A DNA stretch of 64,000 nucleotides from Streptomyces sp. GESEQ-4 (GCF_017948455.1 NZ_JAFFSU010000008.1:124001-188000); one strand, 5' to 3'. Shown: positions 20,431-30,200, numbered from the stretch's first letter. Made by a program: numbers and translations. The notes: generated by a model from the letters alone, not told the origin.

Positions 20431-21061
20431 CGACGAGCCGGCGCCCCTGTACCCGGAGGAAGAGGCGGTCGTGGCGCGGGCGGTCGACAAACGCCGCCGT
20501 GAGTTCGCCACCGTACGGGCCTGTGCCCGCCGCGCCATGGAGAAGCTCGGCGTGCCGCCGCAGGCCGTGCTGCCCGGTGAGCGCGGCGCACCGGGCTGGC
20601 CGGCCGGCCTGGTCGGCAGCATGACCCACTGCGAGGGCTACCACGCCGCCGCCCTGGTCCGCGCCACCGACCTCGCCTCGGTCGGCATCGACGCCGAACC
20701 CCATGGCCCGCTCCCGGAGGGTGTCCTGGCCGCCGTGTCCCTGCCCACGGAGGTGCCGCGGCTCAGCGGCCTGGCCGCGCTCCACCCGGACATCCACTGG
20801 GACCGGCTGCTGTTCAGCGCCAAGGAGTCCGTGTACAAGGCGTGGTTCCCCCTTACCCGGCAGTGGCTCGACTTCACCGAGGCCGACATCGAGATCTCCG
20901 CGCACCCCGGCGACCGGCTCGGCGGCACCTTCCGCGCCGAACTCCTGGTCCCCGGACCGTTGATCGACGGCCGGCGGCTCCGTCACTTCGAGGGCCGCTG
21001 GACCGTCCGGCGCGGCCTGGTGGCGACGGCCGTCTCCGTACCCCACCAGGCCGGGGCGTAG
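20378..21061 (+). CDS. 4'-phosphopantetheinyl transferase, EntD/Sfp type
   Basis: A 227-residue enzyme that transfers phosphopantetheine from coenzyme A to a serine of carrier proteins, activating fatty-acid, polyketide or peptide synthases. VGSMTHCEGYHAA, VGIDAEPHGPL (metal-binding Asp and Glu) and FSAKESVYKAWFPL (catalytic Glu and Lys) are the three family motifs. GTG 20378 follows AGGGAGG and lies inside the 3' end of the metallophosphoesterase gene. Length fits the EntD-like group. No synthase gene is nearby, so it probably serves carrier proteins encoded elsewhere. Its stop is one base from the stop of the convergent small gene. Confidence 0.93.
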   Translation: MIEELLPASVVVVETYGSDEPAPLYPEEEAVVARAVDKRRREFATVRACARRAMEKLGVPPQAVLPGERGAPGWPAGLVGSMTHCEGYHAAALVRATDLASVGIDAEPHGPLPEGVLAAVSLPTEVPRLSGLAALHPDIHWDRLLFSAKESVYKAWFPLTRQWLDFTEADIEISAHPGDRLGGTFRAELLVPGPLIDGRRLRHFEGRWTVRRGLVATAVSVPHQAGA

Positions 21062-21062
21062 G

Positions 21063-21299
21063 TCAGGTCTCCGGGCACCAGCTCTGCAACAGCCGGAAGA
21101 ACTCCTCCTCGTTGCCCGCGAGACCCGCCTGAGCCAGCGCCTGCTCCGCCTCGGCCAGCACGGACGGCGGAACGGCGGGTGGCAGGCCACCGCCCGGCGG
21201 GCCGGCAGCGGTGTCGAAGGCCGCACGCACGGTGTGCAGCAGCCGCAGATAGGCCTGTACGGCGGTGCGCTCACGGTCGGTCATCAGGGCGGTCTGCAT
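21063..21299 (-). CDS. Small hypothetical protein, 78 residues
   Basis: The gene reads from ATG 21299 (GGGGAG about 9 nt upstream) to a TGA one base from the stop of the convergent transferase gene. The product is acidic and mostly helical in appearance, with a Pro/Gly linker in the middle (AGPPGGGLPPAVPP) and a C-terminal segment NEEEFFRLLQSWCPET. I recognise no family. A longer frame begins at 21356 but has no ribosome site. Coding use of third-position G/C supports it being real. Confidence 0.65.
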   Translation of the reverse strand: MQTALMTDRERTAVQAYLRLLHTVRAAFDTAAGPPGGGLPPAVPPSVLAEAEQALAQAGLAGNEEEFFRLLQSWCPET

Positions 21300-21389
21300 C
21301 GGTCGGCTCTCCCCACGTCGGCGTCGGTCGGGCGCGCCTGAGCACTCGAACGGCACGCACCTCCAAGTCTGCCGCCCACCACTGACAAT

Positions 21390-21666
21390 GCTGGATGGCT
21401 CGGTCGCCTTCGGGGGCGCTTACTGCCGGTGTCGAGAGACCGACCGTGCTCGGCGCTGCGCGCCTCCGCGCGCTCGGCGCTGCGCGCCTCCGCGCGCTCG
21501 GTCTCTCGACACCGGCGCGCCCCCTGCGGCTCCCTCGCGGCCGGCGCGTCGGACCAGTGGGGGTTGGTGGGCCCTCACCCGGCACTCACCCCGCAACCAC
21601 CCGGCACCTCACCCCGCACCCGCCCCGCACTCACCGCCGGCCCCGGAGGTGACCGAGCCATCCAGC
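21390..21666. repeat. Nested palindromic element with internal 24-bp tandem repeat
   Basis: Outer arms GCTGGATGGCTCGGTC (21390-21405) and its exact complement (21651-21666) extend imperfectly to about 28 bp. Inside lies a second perfect 19-bp pair, GCCGGTGTCGAGAGACCGA (21425-21443) with its complement (21498-21516), prolonged by GGGGGCGC/GCGCCCCC. The inner loop holds two exact 24-bp copies (21448-21471, 21472-21495) plus a 6-bp start of a third. There is no convincing gene inside. The right end is 4 bp from the ImmA stop codon. It resembles a MITE-like element or an elaborate terminator; no target-site duplication is evident. Confidence 0.75.
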
Positions 21667-21670
21667 CCGC

Positions 21671-22213
21671 TCACAACCCCAAATACCCCAACGACGCCTC
21701 GATCCGCCCAGCCAACCGATCCCGCTGCACCGGCCCCCGAGACGACGAACCGGCAAGCCACGTGCGGCACTTGCTGGCCAGGAGGAGGCCGAAGCTCTCG
21801 GCGTCCTGCTCCTCGGCTTCGTCGAAGCGGGTGCGGGCGGCGATCCGGCGGACGGTGTCCTCGAGGTCGGCCTCGTCGCTGAGCAGCCGGGCGGCGACGG
21901 CGGCGCCCTCGACGTGGTGGCTGCAGTGCCCGGCCTTCATGTGCCACAGCTCGTGGCCGAGGATGACCAACTGGTGGTCGGGGGCGGTGCGTTCCTCGAC
22001 GACCACGACGTCCTGGTCGTTCATGTCGAGCCACAGCCCGCTGGCGGTGCCGGGCGGGAAGGCGGCCGTACGGAAGTGGACAGGACGGCCGCGGCGTCTG
22101 CTCATGGCGTCGCACAGGGCGCCGTACAGGTCCTCGGGCCGCGCCGGTGCGGGGAGCGTGAGCTCCGCGACCAACTCGCCGCACAGGCGGCGCATTTCCC
22201 TGTCGATGCCCAC
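21671..22213 (-). CDS. ImmA/IrrE-family zinc metallopeptidase
   Basis: The 180-residue protein carries the zinc protease motif HELWH (residues 87-91) in VILGHELWHMKAGH, as in ImmA of ICEBs1 and IrrE/DdrO systems. An acidic stretch follows at EEQDAESFGLLLASKC, where the third zinc ligand is expected. GTG 22213 has GGGGGAG 5 nt upstream. It lies 14 bp downstream of an XRE regulator on the same strand, the classic pairing in which the protease cleaves the regulator to relieve repression. The target here is inferred to be that neighbour. Nothing indicates export. Confidence 0.88.
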   Translation of the reverse strand: MGIDREMRRLCGELVAELTLPAPARPEDLYGALCDAMSRRRGRPVHFRTAAFPPGTASGLWLDMNDQDVVVVEERTAPDHQLVILGHELWHMKAGHCSHHVEGAAVAARLLSDEADLEDTVRRIAARTRFDEAEEQDAESFGLLLASKCRTWLAGSSSRGPVQRDRLAGRIEASLGYLGL

Positions 22214-22227
22214 TGCTCTCCCCCGGC

Positions 22228-22881
22228 TCAGGACTCGGGCCGCTTGACGCTCTCCAGGAGCATGTCCAGCCATTCGGCGACCTTGTCGCGGTGCTGGTCG
22301 GTGGGCAGCTGCGCGGCCCGCCAGGCGATTCCGCGGACGCCGTGGTCCTGCAGCAGCCGCTCCAGCGGGTCGTCGGCGGCGGCCGCCGCCTCCCGCTCAC
22401 GGTCGGCGAGCTTCTGCAGCAGCTCCTGCTCGGTGCGCTGAAGGGCACCCGCGAGCGCTTCGGGGTCCTCGGCCGTCAGGAATCCGGCATGCACCCGGAA
22501 GAAGCGCTGAATGGCGTCGCAGTGCTCCATGGTCGGACGCCGGTCGCCGTTGATGAGAGCGCCCGCCTGCTGCCGCGACATGCCCGCGCCGTCGGCGATC
22601 TCCTGCTGGGTGTACTTGCGCCCGTTCGGCTTGAGCCGGGTGCGGCGCAGCAGGTCCAGGCGTTGCAGAAACCGCGCCTGCACATCGGGCTCGCCCGCCG
22701 GCCGACCGCTCAGCAGGGCCTTGACCACGGGCTCGGGAACACCGGAGGCGACGGACAGACGGCCGGTGGCGAAGACGTCCGCGTGCGCCACGCCCAGCCG
22801 GTCGGCGAGTGCGGTGACCCGGGCGACGACCGCCGGCAGAGCCGCCATCGCGGCGCCGGGACCCTCGAAGCCATCCGTCAC
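22228..22881 (-). CDS. XRE-family helix-turn-helix regulator
   Basis: A 217-residue protein with a helix-turn-helix at residues 90-125 (YTQQEIADGAGMSRQQAGAL, then NGDRRPTMEHCDAI). The N-terminal 85 residues form a helical region that is not part of the DNA-binding fold, and the C-terminus is rich in Glu, Arg and Ala with coiled-coil character. GTG 22881 follows GGGAG by 8 nt; an upstream start at 22932 is possible but poorer. It is the first gene of a pair with the ImmA-like protease and diverges from the MmyB-like gene, so it may control both. Confidence 0.88.
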   Translation of the reverse strand: MTDGFEGPGAAMAALPAVVARVTALADRLGVAHADVFATGRLSVASGVPEPVVKALLSGRPAGEPDVQARFLQRLDLLRRTRLKPNGRKYTQQEIADGAGMSRQQAGALINGDRRPTMEHCDAIQRFFRVHAGFLTAEDPEALAGALQRTEQELLQKLADREREAAAAADDPLERLLQDHGVRGIAWRAAQLPTDQHRDKVAEWLDMLLESVKRPES

Positions 22882-23024
22882 CGACAGATCTCCCACGTCT
22901 CTCACAGGCCTTCTCACCGGCATTCTCACCACACACGGTTGGCGTGAACTTCCCGGAGAGTAGCCGGTGGTTCGAACTCACATCCAGGTGTCGCCACAAC
23001 TGTGGCCAATTTCAGCCGTCAACC

Positions 23025-23050
23025 GGCATGAAATGCCACGATAGTTGACA
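23025..23050 (+). promoter_or_regulatory. Palindrome and -35-like element before the MmyB-like gene
   Basis: GGCATGAAATGCC (23025-23037) is a 5-3-5 palindrome lying 7 bp before TTGACA (23045-23050), a good -35 element reading toward the gene at 23121. A clear -10 is not visible at the expected spacing. The 239-bp gap between the XRE and MmyB-like genes contains nothing else I can support. Confidence 0.4.
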
Positions 23051-23120
23051 CACCTCGCGTCGGGGCACGAGGATCAAGGCGCCGCGTGAAGGCCGCATAG
23101 GCAAGAGGGGTGACCTCCCG

Positions 23121-23792
23121 ATGGCATATCAGGCAGGTGGGCAGCGGCCGGCGCCGCGGCCCGTCCCCGAGAGTCTTGAGGCCCAGGCGTATCTCCATGA
23201 CTACGCCGCCCTCCTGGAGGCCGTCACCTTCCCGTCCGTCGTGCTCGATCACCGGTGGGACGTGGTCCTGAGCAACACCGCTTTCGAGACACTTTTCCGC
23301 GGCATCGGCCCGCACCCCACGGCCATGCCGTACGACAACTTCCTGCGCTTCGTCCTGTTCCACCCGGACGCGAGCACGGTCCTCGGGGACCACGAGTCGA
23401 GCTGGTGCCTGCCCATGCTGGCCCTCTTCGCCGCCGCCGTCGAGCGGCACGGCCATGACCACGGGCTGCAGTCGATCCGCCGGGACATCGCCCAGGACCC
23501 CATCATGGAGGCCGCCTACCGGCACGGCCTGCCGCACTGGATCCGCGCGGTCGGCGAGCAGGCCCTCGCCCAGGACGGCGCGGTCCGCCCGCTGCTGCAC
23601 CCGGACCCGCGCTGGGGCGCCACGGACTGCCGGGTCGTCGACGAAACCCCCCGGACGCTGCACGAGATGGGCTACTCGCGGATGACGCTGATCCTCCGCC
23701 CCGCCCGCCGCGCCGCCCCCACCGGCCGCAGGCCCGCACGAGCCCGCCGCACGGCGAGCCACCTCACGGTGGTCTCCGCCCCCGACGCCTGA
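23121..23792 (+). CDS. MmyB-like ligand-binding domain protein lacking HTH
   Basis: The 223-residue protein matches the C-terminal, PAS-like sensor domain of MmyB-type Streptomyces regulators: FPSVVLDHRWDVVLSNTAFE, NFLRFVLFHPDA and GYSRMTLILRP are typical blocks. In most relatives an XRE-type DNA-binding domain precedes this domain. Here the protein starts only about 35 residues before it, so it should bind a ligand (a fatty acid in one studied case) without binding DNA by itself. ATG 23121 follows AGAGGGG by 11 nt, a long spacing. It diverges from the XRE/ImmA pair, which could supply the missing DNA-binding partner; that is inference. The C-terminus is a basic tail. Confidence 0.82.
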   Translation: MAYQAGGQRPAPRPVPESLEAQAYLHDYAALLEAVTFPSVVLDHRWDVVLSNTAFETLFRGIGPHPTAMPYDNFLRFVLFHPDASTVLGDHESSWCLPMLALFAAAVERHGHDHGLQSIRRDIAQDPIMEAAYRHGLPHWIRAVGEQALAQDGAVRPLLHPDPRWGATDCRVVDETPRTLHEMGYSRMTLILRPARRAAPTGRRPARARRTASHLTVVSAPDA

Positions 23793-23839
23793 CCGGGCAC
23801 CGCCGGCGTTCAGGTCGCCGACGGCGCTCTGGTCAGGAC

Positions 23840-23854
23840 GGGGCGTGTCGCCCC
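23840..23854. terminator. Short GC hairpin between convergent genes
   Basis: GGGGCG (23840-23845) and CGCCCC (23849-23854) can form a 6-bp stem with a 3-nt loop in the 93-bp gap between the MmyB-like and aminopeptidase P genes. It is short, so the call is tentative. Confidence 0.4.
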
Positions 23855-23885
23855 CCTTCCGGTTTCCTCCCTGCCGGTTCCGGGG

Positions 23886-25298
<1,413 letters not shown>

Positions 25299-25333
25299 GT
25301 CGGGGGCACCTCTTCCGTGTGTGACCTCGTGGG

Positions 25334-25389
25334 ATGTCGTGTGACGTCGCCTGAACGTCGTTCCCAGCTGGAGCGGTATGTGACATAGT
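25334..25389 (+). promoter_or_regulatory. Divergent control region with GntR-type candidate operators and -10
   Basis: ATGTCGTGTGACG (25334-25346) is an exact 13-bp match to 30237-30249 in front of the GntR gene. TATGTGACATA (25377-25387) is a 5-1-5 palindrome overlapping a -10-like CATAGT (25384-25389). The -10 ends only 6 nt before the GTG start at 25396 and no ribosome site intervenes, so the mRNA may be leaderless. Binding by the cluster's GntR protein is inferred. Confidence 0.5.
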
Positions 25390-25395
25390 ACTGAT

Positions 25396-26553
25396 GTGAG
25401 CAAGCGATTGACCTGCGATGTCGTGGTCATCGGGGCCGGCATGGTGGGCGCCGTGTGCGCCCTGTACGCCGCCCGCGCGGGCCTCGGCGTCACCGTCGTC
25501 GACCGGGGCCCGGTGGCCGGCGGCACGACCGGCGCAGGCGAGGGCAACATCCTCGTCTCCGACAAGGAGCCCGGCCCCGAACTGGACCTCGCGCTCCTCT
25601 CCGGCCGCCTCTGGGCCGAACTCGCGGCGGAGTTCGGGAAGTCCGTGGAGTACGAGGCCAAGGGCGGCGTCGTGGTGGCCACGTCCCCCGGTGGACTCAT
25701 CGCCCTGGAGCGCTTCGCCGCCGGCCAGCGCGCCGCCGGAGTCACCGCCCGACTCGTCGCACCCGACACCCTCTACGCCCTCGAACCCCATCTCGCCCCC
25801 GGTCTTCCCGGCGCCGTCCACTACCCCCAGGACGCCCAGGTCATGCCCGCCCTGGCCGCCGCCCACCTCCTCAAGGCCTCCGGCGCCCGCCTGCTCACCG
25901 GTCGGACCGTGACGGACATCCTGCGCACACCGGACGGGGCGGTCCGTGGCGTCCGCACCGACGGAGGTGACCTGCACGCCCCGGCGGTCGTCAACGCGGC
26001 GGGCACCTGGGGCGCCGACCTCGCCGCCCTCGCGGGCGTGCGCCTGCCCGTCCTCCCGCGCCGAGGCTTCGTCCTCGTCACCGAACCGCTCCCGCGCATG
26101 GTCCACCACAAGGTGTACGCCGCCGACTACGTGGCCGACGTCGCCAGCGACTCGGCGGCCCTGCAGACCTCGCCGGTCGTGGAGGGCACGGCCGCCGGGC
26201 CGGTCCTGATCGGCGCGAGCCGTGAACGCGTCGGCTTCGACCGGGCCTTCTCCCTGCCGGCCGTACGGGCGCTCGCGGCGGGTGCGACGCGGCTGTTCCC
26301 GTTCCTGGAGGGGGTCCACGCGATGCGCGCCTACCTAGGCTTCCGGCCGTACATGCCCGACCACCTGCCCGCCATCGGCCCCGATCCACGGGTGCCGGGC
26401 CTCCATCACGCCTGCGGTCACGAGGGCGCGGGCATCGGGCTCGCGACCGGCACGGGGCAACTGATCGCGCAGGTGCTGACCGACAAGGCCCCCGACCTGG
26501 ACCTGGCGCCGTTCCGGCCCGACCGCTTCGCCTCGCCCGAGGAGGCCGCGTGA
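25396..26553 (+). CDS. FAD-dependent oxidoreductase, D-hydroxyproline dehydrogenase type subunit
   Basis: A 385-residue D-amino-acid-oxidase-fold flavoprotein. The FAD-binding motif VVVIGAGMVGAVCALYAARA lies at residues 9-28, and HACGHEGAGIGLATGTGQLI near the C-terminus is the second FAD-binding block of the family. Related proteins are subunits of hydrogen cyanide synthase (HcnC), opine oxidase and D-hydroxyproline dehydrogenase complexes, which pass electrons from a C-N oxidation to the chain. It overlaps the next gene by 4 bp (GTGA), and the epimerase and deaminase downstream make D-hydroxyproline the best substrate guess. GTG 25396 lacks a ribosome site. Confidence 0.85.
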   Translation: MSKRLTCDVVVIGAGMVGAVCALYAARAGLGVTVVDRGPVAGGTTGAGEGNILVSDKEPGPELDLALLSGRLWAELAAEFGKSVEYEAKGGVVVATSPGGLIALERFAAGQRAAGVTARLVAPDTLYALEPHLAPGLPGAVHYPQDAQVMPALAAAHLLKASGARLLTGRTVTDILRTPDGAVRGVRTDGGDLHAPAVVNAAGTWGADLAALAGVRLPVLPRRGFVLVTEPLPRMVHHKVYAADYVADVASDSAALQTSPVVEGTAAGPVLIGASRERVGFDRAFSLPAVRALAAGATRLFPFLEGVHAMRAYLGFRPYMPDHLPAIGPDPRVPGLHHACGHEGAGIGLATGTGQLIAQVLTDKAPDLDLAPFRPDRFASPEEAA

Positions 26554-26852
26554 GAACCCCGTTCGACCTGGCCGAGGCCCGCCCCGGTCCCGCCTTCACC
26601 GTCACGCTGGACGGCCGCGAGATCCAGGCCCTCCCCGGCCAGACCGTCGCCGCCGCGCTCTGGTCGGCCGGCGTCACCTCCTGGCGCACCACCCGTGTCG
26701 AAGGCCGGCCGCGCGGGATCTTCTGCGGCATCGGCGTCTGCTTCGACTGCCTGGTCACCGTCAACGACCGCCCGAACCAACGCGCTTGCCTCGTGCCGGT
26801 GCACCAGGGCGATGCGATCCGTACGCAGGAGGGGACAGGGCACGATGACTGA
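26550..26852 (+). CDS. Small (2Fe-2S)-binding subunit
   Basis: A 100-residue ferredoxin-like subunit. Cysteines in FCGIGVCFDCLVTV and a later RACLVP form the plant-ferredoxin type Cys pattern; QALPGQTVAAALWSAG precedes it, as in the small subunits of HcnABC, OoxABC and LhpBEF complexes. It probably links the two flavoprotein subunits electronically. Its GTG start overlaps the stop of the upstream gene and its end overlaps the next start by 8 bp, so the three subunits are made in strict coupling. Confidence 0.88.
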   Translation: MRTPFDLAEARPGPAFTVTLDGREIQALPGQTVAAALWSAGVTSWRTTRVEGRPRGIFCGIGVCFDCLVTVNDRPNQRACLVPVHQGDAIRTQEGTGHDD

Positions 26853-28245
26853 ACGGCCGCATCTCGCCGCGATCGGCGCGGGCCCGGCGGGCCTCGCCGC
26901 CACCATGGCCGCCGCGTCGAGCGGTGTCCGCGTCACCCTGATCGACTCGGCACCGCAGGCGGGCGGGCAGTTCTACCGTCAGCCCGCCGCCGAACTCCGC
27001 GCCCGCCGCCCGCAGGCCCTGCACCATCAGTGGGGGACGTGGGAGCGGCTGCGGGATGCGCTGGCCGAAGGCATGGAGGCGGGACAGGTCACGCACTTGA
27101 CGGACCATCATGTCTGGCTCGTGGAAGGGCAGTCGGGCCACTTCACGGTGCACGCACTGCTCGGACCCGAACAGGAGGAAGCCGCCGCCGTCGTGCACGC
27201 CGACGCCGTCCTCCTCGCCACCGGCGGCTACGAGAAGGTCCTGCCCTTCCCCGGCTGGACCCTCCCCGGTGTCATCACCGCGGGCGGCGCCCAGGCCATG
27301 CTCAAGGGCACCCTCGCCGTCTCCGGGCACACCGCCGTGGTCGCCGGGACCGGGCCGCTGCTGCTTCCGGTGGCGACGGGACTCGCCGCGGCCGGGGTGA
27401 AGGTGGCAGCGCTCGTCGAGTCCGCGCAACCCATGGATTTCGTACGACGGACCCGGGCGCTCGCGGCTCAGCCGGGCAAGGTGGGTGAAGGCGCCCGGTA
27501 CGCCGCCCAGTTGCTCCGGCACCGGGTGCGCACCCTCGTGCACCACACCGTGGTCGAGGCACACGGCACCGAACGCCTGGAGGCGGTGACCGTCGCCGCG
27601 CTCGACCGGGCCGGACGCGTCCGGCGCGGCACCGAGCGGCGGATCCCCTGCGACACCCTCGCCGTAGGGCACGGGATGCTGCCGCACACCGACCTCGCCG
27701 AGACCCTCGGCTGCCGCCTCGACGGACCGAACGTCCACGTCGACGCCGAGCAACGCACCGATGTCCCCGGCGTCTGGGCCGCGGGCGAGACGACCGGCAT
27801 CGGCGGCGCGGCCCTCGCCCTCGCCGAGGGGCACATCGCGGGATACTCGGCCGCCGCGCGGCTGAACGGTGCTGAGCCCGACCCGCGCGCGTGGGCCGCG
27901 GCAGCGAAGTCCCGTAGCAGCTTGCGGGAGTTCTTCGCGGCGCTCGACACCGTGTACGCGCCGCCCGCGCACTGGGCCGAGCAGGTCACCGACGACACCG
28001 TGGTCTGCCGCTGCGAGGAGGTGACCGGCGGCGCGATCCGCGAGGCCGTCACCGACCTCGGTGCCGGTGATCTGCGGACCGTGAAGCTGCTGACGCGGGC
28101 CGGGATGGGCTGGTGCCAGGGGCGGGTGTGCGGGCCTGCGGTCGCGGGGCTGGCCGGGTGCGCTCAGGCACCGGGCCGCAGGCCGTTCGCTCGGCCGGTG
28201 CCGTTGGGGGTGCTGGCCCGGGCAGGGGAGCCCGAAGCCGAGTGA
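26845..28245 (+). CDS. FAD/NAD(P)-binding oxidoreductase with C-terminal BFD-like [2Fe-2S] domain
   Basis: The 466-residue subunit has an N-terminal Rossmann motif (AAIGAGPAGLAATMAAASSG), a second nucleotide-binding region in the middle (TAVVAGTGPLLLPVATGL) and a C-terminal bacterioferredoxin-associated-ferredoxin-like cluster site (VVCRCEEVTGGAIREAV and GWCQGRVCG, four Cys). This architecture is that of HcnB/OoxA-like subunits. With the two preceding genes it forms a three-subunit dehydrogenase, probably for D-hydroxyproline. ATG 26845 follows AGGAGGGGAC. The gap to the deaminase gene is 43 bp. Confidence 0.88.
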   Translation: MTERPHLAAIGAGPAGLAATMAAASSGVRVTLIDSAPQAGGQFYRQPAAELRARRPQALHHQWGTWERLRDALAEGMEAGQVTHLTDHHVWLVEGQSGHFTVHALLGPEQEEAAAVVHADAVLLATGGYEKVLPFPGWTLPGVITAGGAQAMLKGTLAVSGHTAVVAGTGPLLLPVATGLAAAGVKVAALVESAQPMDFVRRTRALAAQPGKVGEGARYAAQLLRHRVRTLVHHTVVEAHGTERLEAVTVAALDRAGRVRRGTERRIPCDTLAVGHGMLPHTDLAETLGCRLDGPNVHVDAEQRTDVPGVWAAGETTGIGGAALALAEGHIAGYSAAARLNGAEPDPRAWAAAAKSRSSLREFFAALDTVYAPPAHWAEQVTDDTVVCRCEEVTGGAIREAVTDLGAGDLRTVKLLTRAGMGWCQGRVCGPAVAGLAGCAQAPGRRPFARPVPLGVLARAGEPEAE

Positions 28246-28288
28246 TGCCACCAGTGATCTTTCACATGCCAATCGGAGGGAACCTCAC

Positions 28289-29185
28289 ATGACCGCCACC
28301 CCGACCCGTCCCTGGCGGGGCATCCTCGTCGCCACCGCCCTCCCGCTCGACGACGACCTGTCCGTGAACCACGCCCGGTACGCCGAACACTGCGCCTGGC
28401 TGGTCGAGAACGGCTGCGACGGCGTCGTACCGAACGGCTCGCTCGGCGAATACCAGGTACTCACCCCCGAGGAGCGGGCCAAGGTCGTCGAGACCGCCGT
28501 GGCCGCCATCGGAGGCGAGCGCGTCATGCCCGGCGTCGCCGCCTACGGCTCGGCGGAGGCCCGCCGCTGGGCCGAGCAGGCACGCGACGCCGGCTGCGCG
28601 TCCGTGATGCTGCTGCCGCCCAACGCGTACCGCGCCGACGAGCGGTCGGTGCTGGCGCACTACGCGGAGGTCGCCAAGGCGGGGGTGCCGATCGTGGCGT
28701 ACAACAACCCCATCGACACCAAGGTCGACCTCGTGCCGGAACTCCTCGCCAAGCTGCACGGCGAGGGCCACATCCAGGCCGTCAAGGAGTTCTCCGGCGA
28801 CGTCCGCCGCGCCTACCAGCTCGCCGAACTCGCCCCGGAACTCGACCTGTTGATCGGCGCCGACGACGTTCTGCTGGAACTCGCCATCGCCGGCGCCAAG
28901 GGCTGGGTGGCCGGCTACCCCAACGCGCTGCCCGCCGCCACCGTCGAGCTGTACCGGGCGGCCGTGGGCGGCGACCTCGCCACCGCCAAGAAGCTCTACG
29001 AGCAGCTGCACCCGCTGCTGCGCTGGGACTCCAAGGTCGAGTTCGTGCAGGCCATCAAGCTGTCCATGGACATCGTCGGCCGGCACGGCGGCCCGGTTCG
29101 CCCGCCGCGCGTCCCGCTGCGGCCCGAGCAGGAGGCCGCCGTCCGCGCCGCCACCGAGAAAGCCGTAGCCGCAGGTCTCGCGTGA
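28289..29185 (+). CDS. DapA-family protein, probable pyrroline-hydroxycarboxylate deaminase
   Basis: The 298-residue protein has the (beta/alpha)8 DapA fold: GVVPNGSLGEYQVLTPEER replaces the usual GTTGE loop, VAYNNPI follows strand 5, and the Schiff-base Lys lies in AVKEFSGD. Dihydrodipicolinate-synthase relatives in hydroxyproline clusters deaminate and dehydrate Delta1-pyrroline-4-hydroxy-2-carboxylate to alpha-ketoglutarate semialdehyde. The position between a dehydrogenase and an epimerase supports that role. ATG 28289 has GGAGGGAA upstream. The semialdehyde dehydrogenase needed next is not in the window. Confidence 0.85.
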   Translation: MTATPTRPWRGILVATALPLDDDLSVNHARYAEHCAWLVENGCDGVVPNGSLGEYQVLTPEERAKVVETAVAAIGGERVMPGVAAYGSAEARRWAEQARDAGCASVMLLPPNAYRADERSVLAHYAEVAKAGVPIVAYNNPIDTKVDLVPELLAKLHGEGHIQAVKEFSGDVRRAYQLAELAPELDLLIGADDVLLELAIAGAKGWVAGYPNALPAATVELYRAAVGGDLATAKKLYEQLHPLLRWDSKVEFVQAIKLSMDIVGRHGGPVRPPRVPLRPEQEAAVRAATEKAVAAGLA

Positions 29186-29198
29186 AGGAGTCTGGACC

Positions 29199-30200
29199 AT
29201 GCGCAGCAAACTCGTCCTGCACGCCGTCGACTCGCACACCGAGGGCATGCCCACCCGCGTGATCACCGGCGGGATCGGCACCATCCCCGGCGACACGATG
29301 AACGAGCGTCGGCTGTACTTCCGTGAACACCGGGACGACATCAAGCAGTTGCTGATGAACGAGCCGCGCGGCCACTCCGCGATGAGCGGCGCGATCCTTC
29401 AGCCGCCCACCCGCCCCGACTGCGACTGGGGCGTCGTCTACATCGAGGTCTCCGGCTATCTCCCGATGTGCGGACACGGCACGATCGGCGTGGCGACCGT
29501 GCTCGTCGAGACCGGCATGGTCGAGGTCGTCGAACCGGTCACCACGATCCGGCTCGACACCCCGGCGGGCCTGGTCGTCGCCGAGGTGGCGGTGGAGGAC
29601 GGCGCCGCGAAGGCGGTCACCCTCCAGAACGTGCCGTCCTTCTCCGTCGCCCTCGACCGCAAGATCGCCCTTCCCGACGGGCGGACGGTGACCTATGACC
29701 TGGCATACGGCGGCAACTTCTACGCCATCCTGCCGCTGGACCAGTTCGGCCTGCCCTTCGACCGCTCCCGCAAGGACGACATCCTCACCGCGGCCCTGTC
29801 CCTGATGGAGGCGATCAACGCCGAGGACGAGCCCGTCCACCCCGAGGACCCGTCGATCCACGGCTGCCACCACGTCCACCTGTACGCCCCCGGCTCCACC
29901 GCCCGCCACTCACGGCACGCGATGGCCATCCACCCCGGCTGGTTCGACCGCTCGCCCTGCGGCACGGGCACCAGCGCGCGCATGGCGCAGTTGCACGCAC
30001 GCGGCGAACTCCCCCTGAACACCGAGTTCGTGAACGAGTCCTTCATCGGAACCCGCTTCACCGGCCGGCTGCTGGCCACCACCGAGGTCGCCGGCCGCCC
30101 CGCCGTCCTGCCCAGCTTCACCGGCCGCGCCTGGATCACCGGCACGGCGCAGTATCTGCTCGACCCCGCCGACCCGTTCCCGGCGGGGTTCGTGCTGTGA
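29199..30200 (+). CDS. 4-hydroxyproline 2-epimerase (proline racemase family)
   Basis: A 333-residue member of the proline racemase superfamily. Both catalytic cysteines are present: MCGHGTIG near residue 90 and DRSPCGTGT near residue 251. Two Cys indicate a racemase or epimerase rather than a dehydratase, which has Thr or Ser in the second site. It should convert trans-4-hydroxy-L-proline to cis-4-hydroxy-D-proline, feeding the dehydrogenase encoded upstream. ATG 29199 has AAGGAG upstream and only 13 bp separate it from the deaminase gene. Specificity for hydroxyproline rather than proline is inferred from context. Confidence 0.9.
   Translation: MRSKLVLHAVDSHTEGMPTRVITGGIGTIPGDTMNERRLYFREHRDDIKQLLMNEPRGHSAMSGAILQPPTRPDCDWGVVYIEVSGYLPMCGHGTIGVATVLVETGMVEVVEPVTTIRLDTPAGLVVAEVAVEDGAAKAVTLQNVPSFSVALDRKIALPDGRTVTYDLAYGGNFYAILPLDQFGLPFDRSRKDDILTAALSLMEAINAEDEPVHPEDPSIHGCHHVHLYAPGSTARHSRHAMAIHPGWFDRSPCGTGTSARMAQLHARGELPLNTEFVNESFIGTRFTGRLLATTEVAGRPAVLPSFTGRAWITGTAQYLLDPADPFPAGFVL

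Noticed and set aside
19387..20622. Minus-strand frame opposite the metallophosphoesterase and transferase genes
   Set aside because: Antisense of two overlapping, motif-bearing genes; no supporting signals.
21429..22247. Plus-strand frames through the palindromic element and opposite ImmA
   Set aside because: The frames run through repeats and the antisense of ImmA; no ribosome site or coding bias of their own.
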